Positions 50,115-58,214 of a stretch of DNA of 64,000 bases are shown here, in pieces. The translations under genes and the position numbers were made by a program. How positions within the stretch are numbered: the stretch's first letter is position 1; every line of letters begins with the position of its first letter. The notes beneath the pieces are model-generated. The model was not told where the DNA came from, ran no database searches, and saw only the letters and a program-made list of their open reading frames with translations. The stretch lies in contig JAAHFP010000029.1 of the NCBI GenBank assembly GCA_010672925.1, positions 1-64,000 of the forward strand, in the 5' to 3' direction. Origin of the DNA: Symploca sp. SIO1C2 (lineage in GTDB: Bacteria; Cyanobacteriota; Cyanobacteriia; Cyanobacteriales; Coleofasciculaceae).

Positions 50115-51236
50115 TTAGTGAGATAAACCTTGAAGAAACTCTTCTATGCTCTGTTTCCATTGTTGTTGATCCACAGTAACCAATAAGTCATGTCCTGCGG
50201 TAGGAAATACCACTAGTTCCTTTACACCACGCAAATTCTGAAGTAATTCTTCAATCTCCGTCATCTTTGTCCACTTATCTTGCTTTCCCTGTAATACTAA
50301 AGTTGGACAGTTAACTTGTTTAGCATAAGTGACTGGATTGTGAGCAAAGCCATTAAACCCTTGCTGCAGGCTACCCCAAAAGACCAGTAACTCAGAGGTG
50401 GGAAAAGCGGGAAAATCGATCGCTTGCCAGCGACTCCTAACCGCATCGAGCAATCGAGCAAAAGGCAGCTCTAGAATAATAGCATCGGGTGCAATATTTT
50501 CCTGAGCGATCGCTTGGAGAATAGCAGCAGTTCCCATGGAAACCCCATAGAGTATTAGTGGTGGTTTAAGATTTAATTGCTCAGCCTGATTAACCACAAA
50601 AGTAACATCCTGACTTTCCCGGAAACCTAGGGTGGTGGTATTGCCACTAGAACCCCCGACACCTCGAAAATCTACCAATAAAGTATCGTAGTTTAACTCA
50701 TTAAATACTTTAGCCGGTGGTAGCAGTTGTTTGCCCTTACTGCCTCCATTACCAGGAAATAACAATACTGTTCCCTGAGAAGAGGAGTTTTGAGCCGGGA
50801 TTAACCAAGTTTCCAACCACTCATTAGAAGTAATCGGCAAACGGTGAGTAACATATTCGAGTCCCATATCTGTAGGAACCCTAGAGTTAGTTGGGCGAGG
50901 CAGACCTAGACTCAACTCTCCCGGAGAGCTAAAATGAGTTACAGTGTAAGCACCAACATACGCGATCGCATTAACTCCAACAAAAGCGATTACCATACCT
51001 CGCACCAGCCACTTCTGCTGTTGTCTTCCCCATCCCCAACCCATTAATAAACAGGCAATGCCACCACTACCCAGGAAAACAGTTATGTCTTTCCAAGGTA
51101 ATTGCCAAGGATTAAGAATACCAGTGTGATTTAATACATATAGAGCCACAAGTAACTCTAGGGAAATCATCAAGGATGTAGTACCGGTTTGTCTGAGCAG
51201 TTTTTGCACCCTTGAGGGAGGTTTTTTAATTATCAA
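50115..51236 (-). CDS. Membrane-anchored alpha/beta hydrolase
   Basis: 373 residues. About three membrane helices lie in residues 15-100 (TSLMISLELLVALYVL, ITVFLGSGGIACLLMGW, VRGMVIAFVGVNAIAYVGAY). An alpha/beta hydrolase follows: VLLFPGNGGSKG (oxyanion region), DFRGVGGSSG, YGVSMGTAAILQ (nucleophile Ser), VLQGKQDKWT (Asp) and TAGHDLLV (His). It resembles the serine aminopeptidase S33/BAAT-like group. The substrate is unknown; the catalytic domain probably faces the periplasm. Confidence 0.85.
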   Translation of the reverse strand: MIIKKPPSRVQKLLRQTGTTSLMISLELLVALYVLNHTGILNPWQLPWKDITVFLGSGGIACLLMGWGWGRQQQKWLVRGMVIAFVGVNAIAYVGAYTVTHFSSPGELSLGLPRPTNSRVPTDMGLEYVTHRLPITSNEWLETWLIPAQNSSSQGTVLLFPGNGGSKGKQLLPPAKVFNELNYDTLLVDFRGVGGSSGNTTTLGFRESQDVTFVVNQAEQLNLKPPLILYGVSMGTAAILQAIAQENIAPDAIILELPFARLLDAVRSRWQAIDFPAFPTSELLVFWGSLQQGFNGFAHNPVTYAKQVNCPTLVLQGKQDKWTKMTEIEELLQNLRGVKELVVFPTAGHDLLVTVDQQQWKQSIEEFLQGLSH

Positions 51237-51312
51237 TTATCCATCATCCATTATCCATTGGTAAGTGCTACAAGAGTGGGTTGCCAATTTTCGGATAAGT
51301 TAATTTAAGTTA

Positions 51313-51353
51313 ATACCAAATCCCTGTAGAGACGTTGCATGCAACGTCTCTAC
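51313..51353. repeat. 28-bp palindrome repeat, copy 2
   Basis: The same ATACCAAATCCCT lead and 28-bp perfect palindrome (51326-51353). It lies in the gap between the hydrolase and NlpC/P60 genes. Confidence 0.8.
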
Positions 51354-51409
51354 AGCGCAGAATATCACGGGGGTATGTGTGCCTGATTTTGTATAATAAT
51401 AGACTACTA

Positions 51410-52102
51410 CTAACTTGGCTGATAACTTTTCTCAACTCTTCCTGCTCCTTTAAGAATTTGGTAGTACCACTGCGCCACCTTATCCCCCCCATCGGCAAGT
51501 CTATCTATAGCAATACCATTACGACCATTTTCTACACCAGAACTATGGATATAATACCCATCTCCCAGATAGAGACCCACATGATGTACTTTTTGCTTAG
51601 ATGCGAAGAAAATTAAATCACCAGCTAAAGCCGACTCCATCTCAACTGTTGTTGTAAAATTATCTTGCATATAGGAATTCCTAGGCAACCAAATTCCTGA
51701 AGCAACAAAAGCTGCTTGCATCAAGCCGGAGCAATCGTAGTTAGGAGCAACCGTACCTCCCCAAACATAGTGATTTGGTTGTTCCATTGCCGCTTTAGTA
51801 AAAGCAATCACCGCTGGAATTCGTTCTTGGATTTGGGCAGTGGAGAGGCTAACTGCCTGATACTTAGTTGTCGCAGGTTCGAGTTTTGCTAAATCTTCCA
51901 CCGACAACCAACCAAGATAACCATCCTCACATAGTCGCACCTCTAAAAACTCATTTACCGGGGTTTTCGCCACAAACTGCAAATGACGTCCGACTGCCGC
52001 TTGAGTCCCCAAAGCTTCGCGACTAGGAGTATCATAAATATTGAGATTAGCTTGGCAGTAGTACTCAGATGCTGTGGTTTGTAGCTGCTCTAGAGAAATC
52101 AT
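51410..52102 (-). CDS. NlpC/P60 (C40) peptidase with SH3b domains
   Basis: 230 residues from the ATG at 52102; the upstream in-frame extension lies in repeat DNA. The N-terminal SH3b-like half (QANLNIYDTPSREALGTQAAVGRHLQFV...EVRLCEDGYLGWL) precedes a C40 domain: NHYVWGGTVAPNYDCSGLMQAAF (catalytic Cys), VHHVGLYLGDGYYIHSSG (His, His). It closely matches the cyanobacterial gamma-D-glutamyl-L-diamino acid endopeptidases (AvPCP type), which trim peptidoglycan peptides. No signal peptide is obvious, so it may act in cell-wall recycling in the cytoplasm. Confidence 0.9.
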   Translation of the reverse strand: MISLEQLQTTASEYYCQANLNIYDTPSREALGTQAAVGRHLQFVAKTPVNEFLEVRLCEDGYLGWLSVEDLAKLEPATTKYQAVSLSTAQIQERIPAVIAFTKAAMEQPNHYVWGGTVAPNYDCSGLMQAAFVASGIWLPRNSYMQDNFTTTVEMESALAGDLIFFASKQKVHHVGLYLGDGYYIHSSGVENGRNGIAIDRLADGGDKVAQWYYQILKGAGRVEKSYQPS

Positions 52103-52148
52103 CAGATTTATTTTTTTACCAATAAATAGAATAAAGCCTCCATTTGTT

Positions 52149-52229
52149 ATACCAAATCCCTGTAGAGACGTTGCATGCAACGTCTCTACAATGTGGAACT
52201 AACTGGTTTATGTATACCGGATTTGGTAT
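52149..52229. repeat. Complete 81-bp MITE with 28-bp palindromic core
   Basis: Perfect 11-bp inverted ends ATACCAAATCC / GGATTTGGTAT surround the 28-bp palindrome (52162-52189) and a short AATGTGGAACTAACTGG linker. This is the only full-length copy of the three in this area. Confidence 0.85.
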
Positions 52230-52378
52230 CATACAGCAGTTGCCAAGGCAATGAAGACCCTCGCCAAATGCAGCAAACCTTTACCTGTCAATCTTTTCCC
52301 TCCTGCCTCCTGCCTCCTGCCTTCTGCCTTCTGCCTCCTGCCTTCTGCCTTCTTGTACTAGATATTTCGGAGGTTCCG

Positions 52379-53554
52379 ATGAAATTCTTGATGGGAGTGC
52401 TCCTTGCTTTCCTGCTGTTCCTACCAATGCAGCCCATAGCAGCAATGCCGTTATCTCCCCAACTAACTCTCGAACAGCTGTTTACCACACCGCAACTCCA
52501 AAAGGAGTGGTTTGCTCCCTCTTTTCTCAATCAAATCTCCCTGACTCAAGTGGAGCAAATTATTGAGAATATAGAAAATACTTTAGGTAGTTACCAAGAA
52601 GTACAGGTAGATGGCTCCGATTATCTCATAGTTTTTGAGCAAGGTAGTGTACCGACTAAGTTAGTTCTAGATAGCAATAATCAAATCTCTGGACTCCTAT
52701 TTCAAGCACCAATATCTCAGGGCATGAGTTTGAAAGTTGCTCAGGAAATGTTTAGATCTCTACCCGGTAAGGTAAGTTTCTTGGTGCTGGAAGACAACTC
52801 ACAACTAGCTGCCCTACGAGCCAATCAACCATTAGCCGTTGGTTCAGCTTTTAAGTTAGCTGTCTTAAAAGCTCTGAAACAGCAAATTGATGCTGGTATC
52901 CTTGCCTGGGATGATGTGGTAAAACTGGAGGAAGAGCAGAAGAGTTTGCCTAGTGGTATGCTACAAACTTGGCCTGATGGCTCACAACTGACGGTGCAAA
53001 CTTTAGCTACATTAATGATCTCAGTAAGTGATAATACCGCTACCGATATTTTGATTAATGTAGTAGGTAGAGACTTAATTGAATCCTTTGCTCCTCGCAA
53101 TCTTCCCTTTCTCACCACTCGTGAAGCTTTTGTACTCAAAAATCCTCAAAATCAAAGCTTACTTGAGCGCTATCGGCAGGGTAATGAAGCCAGTCGTCGG
53201 GAAGTAATTAATCAATTGCCGTCCTATCCTCTGCCTAGTGTCGATATTTTCAATGCCAATACCGTTGCTGTGGATGTGGAATGGTTCTTTTCTACTAAGG
53301 AATTGTGCGAGTTGATGACAACGGTAGCAGATTTGCCGTTGATGAGCATCAATCCCGGTGTTGCCAGACCGAATGATTGGTCTCGTATTGCTTTCAAAGG
53401 CGGTTCTGAACCAGGAGTTTTGAATTTAACCACTTTGCTAGAAGCCAAAAATGGCAAAACCTACTGTGTTTCTGCTACTTGGAATAACACAGTACCCTTA
53501 GATGAAACTCGGTTTACAGCGATATATGGAGGAGCGATCACGGGATTGAAATAA
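52379..53554 (+). CDS. Class A beta-lactamase-like serine hydrolase
   Basis: 391 residues from the ATG at 52379, with GGAGG 6 bp upstream. Upstream in-frame sequence is repeat-derived (TGCCTCC heptamers). The signal peptide is FLMGVLLAFLLFLPMQPIAA. An N-terminal NTF2-like region (LEQLFTTPQLQKEWF...GSYQEVQVDGSDYLIVF) precedes a serine hydrolase with VGSAFKLAVLKAL (SxxK), SVSDNTATD (SDN) and FKGGSEPGV (KGG near the end, as KTG). It acts in the periplasm, as a beta-lactamase-like enzyme or D,D-peptidase. True resistance is not implied. Confidence 0.85.
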   Translation: MKFLMGVLLAFLLFLPMQPIAAMPLSPQLTLEQLFTTPQLQKEWFAPSFLNQISLTQVEQIIENIENTLGSYQEVQVDGSDYLIVFEQGSVPTKLVLDSNNQISGLLFQAPISQGMSLKVAQEMFRSLPGKVSFLVLEDNSQLAALRANQPLAVGSAFKLAVLKALKQQIDAGILAWDDVVKLEEEQKSLPSGMLQTWPDGSQLTVQTLATLMISVSDNTATDILINVVGRDLIESFAPRNLPFLTTREAFVLKNPQNQSLLERYRQGNEASRREVINQLPSYPLPSVDIFNANTVAVDVEWFFSTKELCELMTTVADLPLMSINPGVARPNDWSRIAFKGGSEPGVLNLTTLLEAKNGKTYCVSATWNNTVPLDETRFTAIYGGAITGLK

Positions 53555-53773
53555 TAGCATGTCTGCTTGAATACTGATAGTTAAGACTGACACGGGGACG
53601 CGGGGACGTGGAGACGCGGAGAAAGGAATTTTCATAATGGTGGTGAAAAATTTTTCCTGCCTCCTGCCTCCTGCCTCCTGCCTCCTGCCTCCTGCCTTCT
53701 TCCTCCTGCCTCCTTGCACTAATCGTTAAACTTAAAACATAGTTCTTTGGCTCTATATTTTCCCTCTTTTGCT
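53555..53773. repeat. Intergenic region with short arrays
   Basis: GACGCGGGGACGTGGAGACGCGGAG-like period-8 repeat (about 53586-53620; related to the core of family A, without its inverted ends), then a TGCCTCC heptamer array (53660-53715). Confidence 0.7.
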
Positions 53774-54520
53774 ATGTCACTCACTCAGGATGTAAAATTT
53801 GTTGATGTTATCCCAGAAAATGTTATCCCAAAAGATATCATCTTTCCCCCTAGTGATTTAGAAAGCAACGAACCTCCCTTGGAAAGTGACCTACACCGCG
53901 ATCAAATTGACTTGTTAATTCGCCTGCTGCGATGGTATTGGCAACAACGGCATGATTTCTATGTCTCTGGCAACGTAACAATTTACTACAGTCCCCAACA
54001 GCTTAAATCAAAAGATTTCCGAGGACCAGATTTTTTTGTTGTACTCCATACAGAAAACAAGCCTCGCAAAAGCTGGGTAGTTTGGGAAGAAAACGGACAG
54101 TATCCCAATATCATTATTGAGCTGTTGTCTGATTCAACTGCTCAAACAGACCGTAAATTGAAAAAGCAGATTTATCAAAACATCTTTCGTACTCCAGAAT
54201 ACTTCTGGTTTGACCCACAGAGTCAAGAATTTAAGGGATTTGAGCTATTGAGGGGAACCTATCAGGAGTTACAACCCAATGCTCAAGGTTGGCTCTGGAG
54301 TGAGCAATTAGAACTATATTTAGGTATTCATGAGCAGAAATTACGCTTTTTTACCCGTGATGGGGAATTAATACCAACACCGGAAGAAGCAGCTATTGTT
54401 CAACAACAACGAGCTGAGCAACAACAACAACGAGCTGAGCAACAACAACAACGAGCTGAAGAAGCCGAAGCTCTATTGGCTCGGTATCGGGAACGCTTTG
54501 GAGAGTTTTCAGAGGAATGA
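53774..54520 (+). CDS. Uma2 family endonuclease with Gln-rich repeat tail
   Basis: 248 residues from the ATG at 53774. Uma2/PD-(D/E)XK core: VTIYYSPQQLKSKDFRGPDFFVVL (Asp), NIIIELLSDSTAQTDRKLKKQIYQ (Glu; Leu-Ser in place of the usual Glu-x-Lys spacing), EYFWFDPQSQEFKGFEL. The C-terminus has three tandem copies of a QQQQRAE unit leading to EEAEALLARYRERFGEF, a coiled coil common in long cyanobacterial Uma2 proteins. Confidence 0.88.
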   Translation: MSLTQDVKFVDVIPENVIPKDIIFPPSDLESNEPPLESDLHRDQIDLLIRLLRWYWQQRHDFYVSGNVTIYYSPQQLKSKDFRGPDFFVVLHTENKPRKSWVVWEENGQYPNIIIELLSDSTAQTDRKLKKQIYQNIFRTPEYFWFDPQSQEFKGFELLRGTYQELQPNAQGWLWSEQLELYLGIHEQKLRFFTRDGELIPTPEEAAIVQQQRAEQQQQRAEQQQQRAEEAEALLARYRERFGEFSEE

Positions 54521-54667
54521 TGGCTGATCTCAATAGTCTGTTCAAGGTAAGCTACTGAACCTTAGCTTTTAGTAATCGATGAAGACGCGATCGCTAAGTT
54601 GTTTTAACCTAGCGACAGAAAGCAGTCAATTTTTATAACCATTTAGGGAGGGCAGTGCCGAGCAAAT

Positions 54668-54910
54668 TCAATCCTCTAATTGAGCTTCTACTTCTGATAA
54701 TGGTAGAGTAGGGCGTTGTCGTCGATCAACAATCATTTGCCAAAACTCCGCTGAAAGTTGCAGGTGACCTTGCTCTGGATCGAAGTTTTCTAGTCCTAGT
54801 AAAACAGCAATTGGTTTACCGTTTTGGGTAATCATGATTTGTTCGTGTTGAGCAGAGCGCACGTAATCCTGTAATTGTTGGTCAAGCTCTTCTATAGTTA
54901 GTTGTTTCAT
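54668..54910 (-). CDS. Phd/YefM-type antitoxin
   Basis: 80 residues: MKQLTIEELDQQLQDYVRSAQHEQIMITQNGKPIAVLLGLENFDPEQ, a clear Phd/YefM fold. GGAGATC precedes the start. No intact toxin is next to it. A small frameshifted gene overlaps its start upstream. Confidence 0.8.
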   Translation of the reverse strand: MKQLTIEELDQQLQDYVRSAQHEQIMITQNGKPIAVLLGLENFDPEQGHLQLSAEFWQMIVDRRQRPTLPLSEVEAQLED

Positions 54911-55007
54911 CTGACGATCTCCTCTGTGGTTTGCCCTGATGCTTTGTGACGAATGGCTCGAATGTAGACAATTCTTCCTTCCTCATCTCAATATCATAAT
55001 CTTGCAT
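54907..55007 (-). pseudogene. Small frameshifted gene upstream of the antitoxin
   Basis: From an ATG at 55007 the frame reads MQDYDIE. After one missing base (near 54986) the other frame continues as DEEGRIVYIRAIRHKASGQTTEEIVR and stops at TGA, overlapping the antitoxin start as ATGA. Joined, this would be a compact protein of about 33 residues. I do not know the family. The overlap suggests it was translated together with the antitoxin. Confidence 0.55.
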
Positions 55008-55082
55008 TAAATTTGTTTATAACGACATGTGCCCTTCTGTTGCATCCTCACTACCACCTACCACCTACTACCTAACACCTAA

Positions 55083-56093
55083 ATGACGATCATCCGTGTA
55101 CCCAAAGCCTGGGAGCTTCCAGAAGCACGAGCAACCTCGGCAAATGCTTACTTCAACCGTCGTCGTTTGCTCAAAAATCTCGCTAACTTTAGCCTGGGAG
55201 CAGGTATTGTTTCGGTTCTAGGTTGTAAAGGATCTTCGGCACCAAACAATACCCTAGTTTCAGCCAACCCAGCCTTAACCGCAACTCTCGAGTTACCCAG
55301 TTTAGAACCATTTACTCGTAATCCCACTTTCCAGAAAGTAGACAGACCCATCACCGATGAAGTCCTGGCGGGACAATACAACAATTATTACGAATTTGGT
55401 GGTAGTAAGTCCATTTGGCGAGCCAGCCAAGCATTACCTATAGATAATTGGCAGGTTGAAGTGACGGGTTTGGTGAAAAATCCCCGCACTTATGACTTAG
55501 AGGATTTACTCAAGAAATTTCCCCTAGAAGAGCGTGTCTACCGAATGCGCTGTGTAGAAGCTTGGTCTATGGTGCTACCCTGGGTGGGATTCCCGATGAA
55601 ATTGCTGATGGCAGAAGTTGAGCCTACCGATAAGGCTAAATTTGTGAGTTTTACCTCCTACTATGACCGCGAAATTTCCCTAGCTCCGGTACAATCTTTA
55701 GGTCAAAAAGTACCCTGGCCTTACACAGAAGGTTTACACTTAAAGGAAATGGCCAACGAATTGGCATTTTTTGCTGTTGGTATTTACGGTGAAAGGTTAC
55801 CGAAACAACATGGTGCGCCGATTCGAGCAGTGTTGCCGTGGAAGTATGGTTTCAAAGGGGCAAAATCTATTGTCAAAATCGACTTTGTGGAAGAACAGCC
55901 AGCCACTTTTTGGAATATCTTAGCTCCCTCTGAATATGGTTTTGTGGATAATGTTAATCCTAACAAACCTCATCCGAGATGGTCACAAAAGAAAGAAAGA
56001 TTTATCGGTACAGGCTCAGAAGTATCTTGGGAAGAGCGCCCAACTCTACCTTACAACGGTTATGAGGAATTTGTTGCTTCTCTGTATAAATAG
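55083..56093 (+). CDS. msrP: Protein-methionine-sulfoxide reductase catalytic subunit MsrP (molybdopterin enzyme)
   Basis: 336 residues. Twin-arginine-type signal (NRRRLLKNLANFSLGAGIVSVLGC). Sulfite-oxidase fold: NNYYEFGGSKSIWRASQ, WQVEVTGLV, LPLEERVYRMRCVEAWSMVLPW (Cys ligand of molybdenum), HGAPIRAVLPWKYGFKGAKSIVKI. It reduces methionine sulfoxide in periplasmic proteins. The membrane subunit MsrQ is not adjacent. A CACCTAA heptamer array touches the start and a GGGAATT array touches the stop. The Cys at the end of the signal region could instead make it a lipoprotein. Confidence 0.92.
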   Translation: MTIIRVPKAWELPEARATSANAYFNRRRLLKNLANFSLGAGIVSVLGCKGSSAPNNTLVSANPALTATLELPSLEPFTRNPTFQKVDRPITDEVLAGQYNNYYEFGGSKSIWRASQALPIDNWQVEVTGLVKNPRTYDLEDLLKKFPLEERVYRMRCVEAWSMVLPWVGFPMKLLMAEVEPTDKAKFVSFTSYYDREISLAPVQSLGQKVPWPYTEGLHLKEMANELAFFAVGIYGERLPKQHGAPIRAVLPWKYGFKGAKSIVKIDFVEEQPATFWNILAPSEYGFVDNVNPNKPHPRWSQKKERFIGTGSEVSWEERPTLPYNGYEEFVASLYK

Positions 56094-56300
56094 GGAATTG
56101 GGAATTGGGAATTGGGAATTGGGAATTGGGAATTACGTAAATTTGTAGGGGCGGGTTTAGGGTCACATTTAACCCATGTTTACGATAATTTTGGTACAAA
56201 ACCCGCCCAATGGCCACCGTTAACCCATATTTACGATAATTTTGGTACAAAACCCGCCCAATGGTCACAATTAACCCATGTTTATGATAATTTTGGTACA
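56094..56300. repeat. Heptamer array and three 51-bp tandem units
   Basis: GGGAATT heptamers (56092-56134) are followed by GTAGGGGCGGGTTTAGGG and three 51-bp units starting TTAACCCAT at 56169, 56220 and 56271. Each holds a GATAATTTTGGTACAAA block; the first two end in AACCCGCCCAATGG. This is an expanded form of the GGGCGGGTTT family at 28548. Confidence 0.8.
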
Positions 56301-56868
56301 AATATCGACTTTTGCAAAAGGTCTATTATTCTGGCGATGCTGTCTACTGTGCTGCTGTTTACTGTTTTTGGTGGGTTGCCAATCTCCAACTGAACTCGAA
56401 GGTACTTTTACAGTGCAAGTGCAACGGGTAGTTAGTGGACAAACTCTGGAAGTGTTGGATGTAAGTAAGCAACCACCATTGATTGAACGAGTACGGTTGA
56501 TTGGTATTGATGCACCGGATTTGAGGCAGGAACCTTGGGGCTCAGCAGCGAAGCAAAGCCTTGAGCAAATGATTGGTAAGGTAAATGGTCAACAACTGCT
56601 CTTACAACCAGTGATGTTAGAGCCGGATGTCCAAAAAAAAGACAATTTTGGTCGCTGGTTAGCTTATATTTGGCATGATGATGTCTTGGTCAATAAGCTA
56701 CTAGTCGAAGAAGGTCATGCCTTGGCTGTGCCGCGATCGCCTAATAATAAGTATGATGGTGAATTTGCTTATGCCCAGGAATACGCCAGAATCATGGGAT
56801 ATGGTATTTGGAACCCAGATAAACCAATGCGGGTGACACCGAGGGAATTTAGGAAAAACCCTTATTGA
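56278..56868 (+). CDS. Thermonuclease (SNase-like) lipoprotein
   Basis: Up to 196 residues. The ATGs at 56278 and 56284 lie inside the last 51-bp repeat unit, so the start is recruited from it. A hydrophobic segment ends in the lipobox LFLVGCQ. SNase domain: VQVQRVVSGQTLEVLD, ERVRLIGIDAPDLRQEPWGSAAKQSL (Arg and Glu), KKDNFGRWLAYIW (Arg), VNKLLVEEGHAL and IWNPDKP. All three catalytic residues of staphylococcal nuclease have counterparts. It is probably an exported, membrane-anchored nuclease. Confidence 0.85.
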   Translation: MFMIILVQISTFAKGLLFWRCCLLCCCLLFLVGCQSPTELEGTFTVQVQRVVSGQTLEVLDVSKQPPLIERVRLIGIDAPDLRQEPWGSAAKQSLEQMIGKVNGQQLLLQPVMLEPDVQKKDNFGRWLAYIWHDDVLVNKLLVEEGHALAVPRSPNNKYDGEFAYAQEYARIMGYGIWNPDKPMRVTPREFRKNPY

Positions 56869-57169
56869 GAATTGTTGTTGGTTGTTGGTTGTTGGTTGTT
56901 TGTTATTTGTTATTTGTTGTTTGTCTCCCTCAGCTCCTCCGCTCCCCCAGCTCCCCAGCTCCTCCGCTCCTCCGCTCCTCAGCTCCCTCAGCTCCCCCAG
57001 CTCCTCCGCTCCCCAGCTCCCCAGCTCCCCAACTCCTCCGCTCCTCCGCTCCGAATTAGGGGATCTCAAAGTTGCCAAAATGGTTGATGATTAGGTAGTT
57101 AGCGGTTATTGACCAACAACCAACAACAAATAACCAACAACAAATAACCAACAACAAATAACCAACTTG
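56869..57169. repeat. Composite inverted repeat with minisatellite core
   Basis: TTGTTGGTTGTTGGTTG-type repeats (56874-56925) and their complements CAACAAATAACCAA (57110-57163) flank a core of CTCCGCTC and CAGCTCCC units (56929-57055). The right arm ends six bp before the phosphatase start. The core on the other strand resembles that of the family A copy at 27776. Confidence 0.75.
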
Positions 57170-58000
57170 ATGAAACAACATACTCCTCAACAGCTGCAAG
57201 TTTTCCTTGATGTTGCTACTGAAGCTGCTTTGGCTGCTGGTGCTATCCTACAGACTTACTGGGGTAAGTTGGAACAAATAGAAGAAAAAGGACGCCCCGG
57301 AGATTTGGTTACTGCGGCGGATAAAGAAGCTGAAGTAGAAATCCTCAAGGTGCTGGATCGTCATGTCCCTGACCATGGTATCTTGGCGGAAGAATCTGGT
57401 GAGCAGGGCAATAAGCAGAGTGAGTATCTCTGGGCAATTGATCCTCTGGATGGTACTACTAATTATGCTCATCAATATCCGATTGCTTCTGTCTCTATCG
57501 GCTTATTAATTGATGGGATACCTCAAGTGGGAGCGGTTTATAATCCCTTTCGCAATGAGTTGTTTCGTGCCGCTAAGGGTTTAGGAGCAACCTGCAATCG
57601 TCGCCCCATTAGTGTTTCTTCCACCTCAGAATTGAGTAAAAGCCTCCTAGTTACCGGTTTTGCTTATGACAGAAGGGAGACTTCTGATAACAATTATGCT
57701 GAATTTTGTTATCTGACTCACTTGACACAAGGGGTTCGTCGTGCTGGTTCTGCCTCTTTGGATTTGTGTGATGTGGCTTGTGGCAGACTGGATGGTTACT
57801 GGGAACGGGGACTTTCTCCTTGGGATATTACTGCTGGGATAGTCCTGTTAGAGGAAGCTGGAGGTAAGGTGACTGCTTATGATCAAAGTCCCTTAGTTGT
57901 CAAATCTGGTAGGCTTTTGGCTACTAATGGTAAGATTCACGCTAGTCTGAGCCAGGAGTTATTGCAGGTTCCACCTCTGTCTACTTGGGCATCTTTGTGA
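57170..58000 (+). CDS. Inositol monophosphatase family protein
   Basis: 276 residues from the ATG at 57170; a TTG precedes it. Metal-site motifs: GDLVTAADKEAE, GILAEESGE, LWAIDPLDGTTNYAHQYP (Asp-Pro-Leu-Asp-Gly-Thr) and ERGLSPWDITAGIVLLEEAGG. It is a complete SuhB-like phosphatase that dephosphorylates inositol phosphates and perhaps related sugar phosphates. No operon partner is close. Repeats flank both ends. Confidence 0.92.
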   Translation: MKQHTPQQLQVFLDVATEAALAAGAILQTYWGKLEQIEEKGRPGDLVTAADKEAEVEILKVLDRHVPDHGILAEESGEQGNKQSEYLWAIDPLDGTTNYAHQYPIASVSIGLLIDGIPQVGAVYNPFRNELFRAAKGLGATCNRRPISVSSTSELSKSLLVTGFAYDRRETSDNNYAEFCYLTHLTQGVRRAGSASLDLCDVACGRLDGYWERGLSPWDITAGIVLLEEAGGKVTAYDQSPLVVKSGRLLATNGKIHASLSQELLQVPPLSTWASL

Positions 58001-58214
58001 GAGGTGGTAGGTGGTAGGTTTTAGGTTTTAGGTTTTAGGTTTTAGGTAAACACTTCGCTATTGCTATAGCCAGATCTTCTCACTGTTGCCTGTTGCCTTG
58101 TTTCTCAAAAGCAGTCCCAATGGGACATTCGCATCCGTTATGAAAGACTGATTCAATTCTAAAATCTAAAATCTAAAATCTAAAATCTAAAATCTAAAAT
58201 TGTTTCTTAAAAGT
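58001..58214. repeat. Two heptamer arrays
   Basis: GGTTTTA heptamers (58005-58046) and AAAATCT heptamers (58158-58198). No gene. Confidence 0.75.

Noticed and set aside
52175-52378. Upstream extension of the serine hydrolase
   Set aside because: It is translated from a MITE end and TGCCTCC heptamers; the ATG at 52379 has GGAGG and begins a signal peptide.
56865-57094. Three overlapping Ser/Pro/Leu-rich open frames
   Set aside because: They arise from the CTCCGCTC/CAGCTCC minisatellite, which lacks stops in several frames.
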